Below, piece by piece: positions 59,694-64,000 of a stretch of 64,000 nucleotides of DNA; position 1 is the first letter of the stretch, and each line of letters starts with the position of its first letter. A program made the translations under genes and the position numbers. The DNA lies in contig CM038467.1 in assembly GCA_021464415.1 (NCBI GenBank), positions 16,633,411 through 16,697,410 on the forward strand, written 5' to 3'. This DNA comes from Lonicera japonica. Lineage: Eukaryota > Streptophyta > Magnoliopsida > Dipsacales > Caprifoliaceae. The notes under the pieces were generated by a model. The model searched no databases. It saw only the letters and a list, made by a program, of their open reading frames with translations, and was not told the origin of the DNA.

Positions 59694-60127
59694 ATTTGGT
59701 TGTCTTGTAAATTGCGAATTAGATAATTTACAATTAAGTAATTTATAAAATTTTCATTTAATAGTGTTTGGTTGTGTAAATTGAACAATTGTAAATATGA
59801 TAATTCAAGTTGATTCACAAAAACTCAAATTAAGTCATTTCAAGTAAAACTTGAAATTGCCTAATTCTAGAATTAGATAATTCATTACAACTCTATTTTT
59901 TGAGAAGATATAGTTTTTACCCGTGATGTTGATGTATCTAGATAAAATTTTAAATAACATAGAATAATAGAAAACATGTTTTTATTCTAACAATCGAAAT
60001 TTCTCATTTAAGTTTTTCAAACACTACTTGAATTAGAATTGAATTATTCATAAATGAGCAAATTCACAATTCTTCAATCGAAAATTAACTAATTCTAAAA
60101 TTAGGTAATTTACGCAACCAAACGGGC
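59694..60127. mobile_element. MITE-like element with TTTGGTTG inverted ends
   Basis: The left end TTTGGTTGTCTTGTAAATTG and the reverse complement of the right end, GTTTGGTTGCGTAAATTACC, are similar. Further internal inverted blocks of GAATTAG/CTAATTC are present. About 430 bp, non-coding, no target duplication found. Confidence 0.45.
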
Positions 60128-63100
60128 CCAAAATCAAGTGAGTGAATTAACTCAAGTTACAAAAAATGTTTCTTGAATTTAGAACACACAAATTCTAAGT
60201 CTCAACTACACGTCATTATGACATGTTGTTTGTATGAATAATTATTTCTCGTAATAAAAAAATTTGAGTTTGATTCATATAAATATAAATATTGTTATTG
60301 ACTCACTGTACGGGTAGTTTGCAAATAGGGAAAGTTAGTGGGGGTACTGGTGCAAATTAATATAAGGTTGATTGTGTGTACCAAATTACTAAACACGAAG
60401 GGAGTGCCTGGGCCAACCAGCTCATTTTCAGCTTTCTATTGTGTGCACATTTGTTGAACCCCGCACCGACCTTTAATTACCCCCTTGGATGCTTTTGCCT
60501 CTGCCTTTCCTTTTTTTTTTTTTTTTAATTAATTAATGACTTCAACCTTTTTGCCCTTTTCTTTGGTACCTTTTGGCTACTTCTGCAGTAAATTCAGGTA
60601 TTAACATCACGTGCACAGACAGAAAATAACAAAATTTAATTATTATTATTATTACTCAAATTAATAACAAATATTTCAAAGTAAAAGTAAATTGTATACA
60701 AAAAGTTTCATTATAAGATTATTACTTTGTATCAAAAAGTAAATATTTTGCCACAAATAATATAATTATTGTCTCTAGTTGCTAATTTCACTCTAGAAAA
60801 AATAAATAACACTACTAATTTAAAACAGTGAAAAACAGTTGAAAACAAAAAAAATAAAATTAATATAACACGGAAAATTAAAAAAGAAAAAAATTACTAC
60901 TTTAAAAGGTTAAAAAAGTATTATGATACTCTATTGTAATGGATATATGACCTTATGCACGTAATGGATGGTTATATTATTAAAATAATTAATCTCTTTG
61001 TTATAGTATAATAATGCTTTAAAAAGTTATATTATATGTATGTTTATAAAATTATACATTACTCTACTAATAAATATAATTATTTTAATAAAAAATTCCA
61101 TCTTTATAATATCATAATTTCTTTGTTACAAAATCATCCTACAAGTTTAAAAAGATAGATGTGTGCGTATTATAATTTTCCAAAATCAACAAGAAGATAC
61201 ATTAACATCAATTATAAATAAATGGTCATGGAGGACCCAATTTTACGCTACGTACTATTCAATATAAATGGTCAATTTTTTGGTATTTTTGTATAGTTTG
61301 ACATGACCTTACATGCATATTATACATCATTGGTGGAATTTCTCCTGTGGGGGTCCATACCCTTTGGATGGAGAGGGACCCTTCATGTATGAGAAAGAGC
61401 CTTGTGAACCACCACCATATTCATCCAAAAGGGGAGAGAAAGGTTACCCATTTTATAATGTTTGGTAGTATTTAGAGCCAACTATTACTAATAATTAGTT
61501 CAAGTGCGTGAAATTTGATACGGACATTTTATAAATAAAATAGAAAAAAAAAGTAGTATTTATGGAATTCTTTGCAAAAGTTACTTTTTCATACCAAAGC
61601 TAGTTGCAATAATTAACGGGATATAATTTATTTAAAAGTTCAGATAAAGTGCATAAATTAAGTTGATTAAATTTACTACAAGATGTTAGCCAATAATAAC
61701 TAAGTTGCATTGAATTGCATAGCAAATCGTTTGAACACTATTTAAGTTTGACCCTCGCAATAGTTGTAATTAGAGAAAATCTTAATTTTTTGAGTAAAAG
61801 TTAGTCGCATCTTAATATAATGCATAGAGATGTACTTTTGTGACAAAGACCAAAAGCAAAGTAAATTGATTAATTCGAGTTTTCCATGTTTAGACGGTAA
61901 ATTACCTATTTGACCATATGAAAACCTTGGGGCGTAAATCATATATCATCATTCAATTGTTAGGCAGATGGAACAATCAATTGTTGTGCCATAATATCCC
62001 ATGTAACTAGCCTACACGTGAATACGCCATTTTGAATTACAACAATTATAATCTGCCTTTTTATTTGTCATTCTGAAACTTTAAAATTAACTTTGAGTGT
62101 GCACAATGTGAATGATTAACTGCAAACTTGACTATCCAAAAGAATATTATTATTTTTTTTGATAATTTATATAAGGGCGCCAACATTTTATACTACTAAA
62201 TAATGGCTCAAGAAATGTTTTATATATATCAGAAAAAGGTGACAAATTTCAAATTTTATATAAGACCTAGACATTAATTTATAATGTTGGTTAATACTAC
62301 CATGTGGTACAAGTCGATAAACGTAAATATGTCATTTCTTGGAATGAATAATTTAAAGGAGTTGAAATTAATTATATGCATTAATGGAGTTAAATATTAT
62401 CGTAAACTTGGATCATGCATAAATACATATTTATACATGATCTATATATGGTTTAATTGGCGCGTACATTTTTTCAAGAGAGGTAATTTTTTTGGCAATT
62501 TTAAACGTGTAGTTTGTCCGAATTGTAGAAGATACTTAGTTGAATATGAACGACAGTAACAACTATCATCTTTTGAAAAATAACAAAAGAAATTTTCCAT
62601 GAAAATGACTAAAATGTGGCTTCCAATAATTCAGATCTCTGCCGTCACTTAATTGGGCATGCAACAATTATCTTTGTGATGTCATTATGATTTTTGTTAG
62701 TAAACCTAACTTGTTACACTAGTAACTCATATCCAACTATTAATTGAAAAATGATCTCAAAAAAGAAAGAAGTATTAATTGAAAAATTAAAGTAGAAGAC
62801 CTGTGGTCGTAATTAAAAAATTAATTTAGCATAGCCCCTCTTTTTTTTTATTTGCACACAATAGTACTCCATTTGTCTCAAAAGAATCAATTATTTCATT
62901 GCTTGTCAATTGTCATTTGTCAAACACTTATTTTTAACTTAGAGCACAGGGAACATACAAAGTTAAAGAATGAAATTGCGAAAAAATATAATTTTCTCAC
63001 TATTATCTAATATCTAGTGTTTGTTTCAAGCTCTTAGAGTTTTAGTTTCACTTGTATATTTTGATAATTAATAACATTTTGACTTCTCTTAGAAGTGCCT

Positions 63101-64000
63101 TAAATTAAGAAAAGTAATTTTTTAGATGTACGTACCAAAAATTAAAAATCACATTTTTAAAATTAATTTGCCAACATGATATACCAAAATCAATCATTTC
63201 AATAGTGCAAAAATTGTAGGAAAAAAAAGAGTAGTGTAAAAATTGTACCTTCACATCCCAAAATAAATGCACGTATATGCAAAATGGCAAAAGCTGATTC
63301 ATATCTTGTGGTAGAAAAGAACTGGTTGTGAGACACAATAATTGTTGTACTTTGAAAGGTGAACTGATTGAAAATGTACCAATCTCATGGGTCTCTTCCC
63401 TTTCTTTTTCAAATGTTTTAACATTTCATCATGAGCAAAAATGCCAAAAAATGTGGATCATGTTTATTATTACTAATTTTACTAGCATTTTTGGTGAACT
63501 CCGTGAATGAAGGTCATTCACAAAAAAAATTGGTTCTTGAATATTTTAAATACTATTTAATGCCAAATACATTTAGAGTACAAGCCATAAATAAATTCAA
63601 ATGATTTTGAGAAGATTAAAAAAAAAAAAAAACGAAATCGAAACTTGAACTATAAGTGTCATATGTAAACATTCAAAATCTTAACTACTTAGAAAATTAA
63701 CACACTTCTAGCTACCTTGAACGCGTATTTGGACTACAACGCTCTTCAATACATTTTGATCAAATTTTATTATTTTAAATATTTGTAATCTTATGTACGT
63801 TAATCAACATTCAATTGAATACACATTAAATTTTATATACTAGCAAAGTAAACATTACAAAAAGTGTCATTTCCACGACCAGCTAGAGGGAATATAATCC
63901 AAAACTAAAGTAGACAAAAACGCCGGCCTAGGTAGATCGTATCCTAAGAACAACGATTAATTTGTGCTGATTTATTAAAATATAGTATATGTCAAGAACT
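60128..64000. other. Gene-poor AT-rich DNA
   Basis: No host gene, RNA gene or complete transposon could be supported. The longest frame, 62284-62559 (+, 91 codons, ending CPNCRRYLVEYERQ), has no recognisable domain. A short Stowaway-like terminus (TACTCCATTTGTCTCAAAAG) lies near 62865. Confidence 0.5.

Noticed and set aside
62284..62559. 91-codon ORF with CPNC motif as a small host gene
   Set aside because: A single CXXC, AT-driven composition and no recognisable family or splice context; kept only as a note in the intergenic entry.

Overview
This is nuclear DNA of a flowering plant, almost certainly a eudicot. It is AT-rich, has spliced genes with GT-AG introns, carries a chloroplast-targeted protein gene, and is packed with plant transposons (Helitron, hAT, Mutator-like, Ty3/Gypsy, MITE-like) and endogenous pararetroviruses (Caulimoviridae). 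The species cannot be named from sequence alone.

Layout. (1) 1-8963: a minus-strand, florendovirus-like endogenous pararetrovirus (copy A, about 131-6830), lightly damaged, then AT-rich DNA and two small Helitrons. An identical 130-bp host sequence lies on both sides (1-130 and 7882-8011). (2) 9-17 kb: a tandem 0.58-kb repeat, then a 4.3-kb hAT-like element (12837-17174) carrying a decayed second florendovirus fragment (copy B), itself bracketed by 51-bp direct repeats. (3) 17.85-20.7 kb: a host DNAJC17-like J-domain/RRM gene on the minus strand, ending in a 21-nt coding segment behind a 1.85-kb intron. (4) 21.2-27.7 kb: two nested hAT elements with exact 8-bp target duplications, further inverted-end elements and a Ty3/Gypsy RNase H remnant. 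(5) 28.5-32.2 kb: a broken DUF616 (TOD1/MUCI70-type) gene. (6) 33.7-36.2 kb: an intact three-exon gene for a CPP1/CDF1-like (DUF3353) chloroplast membrane chaperone-like protein. (7) 36585-48931: a Mutator-like element with perfect terminal inverted repeats and a 9-bp target duplication that contains a rearranged petuvirus-like pararetrovirus (copy C). (8) 50.5-54.6 kb: an intact four-exon clade-D PP2C phosphatase gene on the minus strand. (9) 55-64 kb: gene-poor DNA with a palindromic minisatellite at 58 kb.

The most unusual structure is copy C. A 3.9-kb segment (protease, reverse transcriptase, RNase H, ORF2, promoter, leader) is present twice as inverted arms (38916-42830 and 44621-48535) around a 1.8-kb coat-protein spacer. 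Both arms share the same nonsense codon in reverse transcriptase, so the duplication most likely followed integration. The breakpoints carry short copied filler segments. Each arm has an as-1-type promoter (two TGACG motifs 12 bp apart, TATAAAA) pointing outward, antisense to the flanking host genes CPP1-like and PP2C. Transcribed through, the locus would make a 3.9-kb hairpin RNA, a plausible natural siRNA source against related viruses. That function is inference; the structure is read directly from the sequence.
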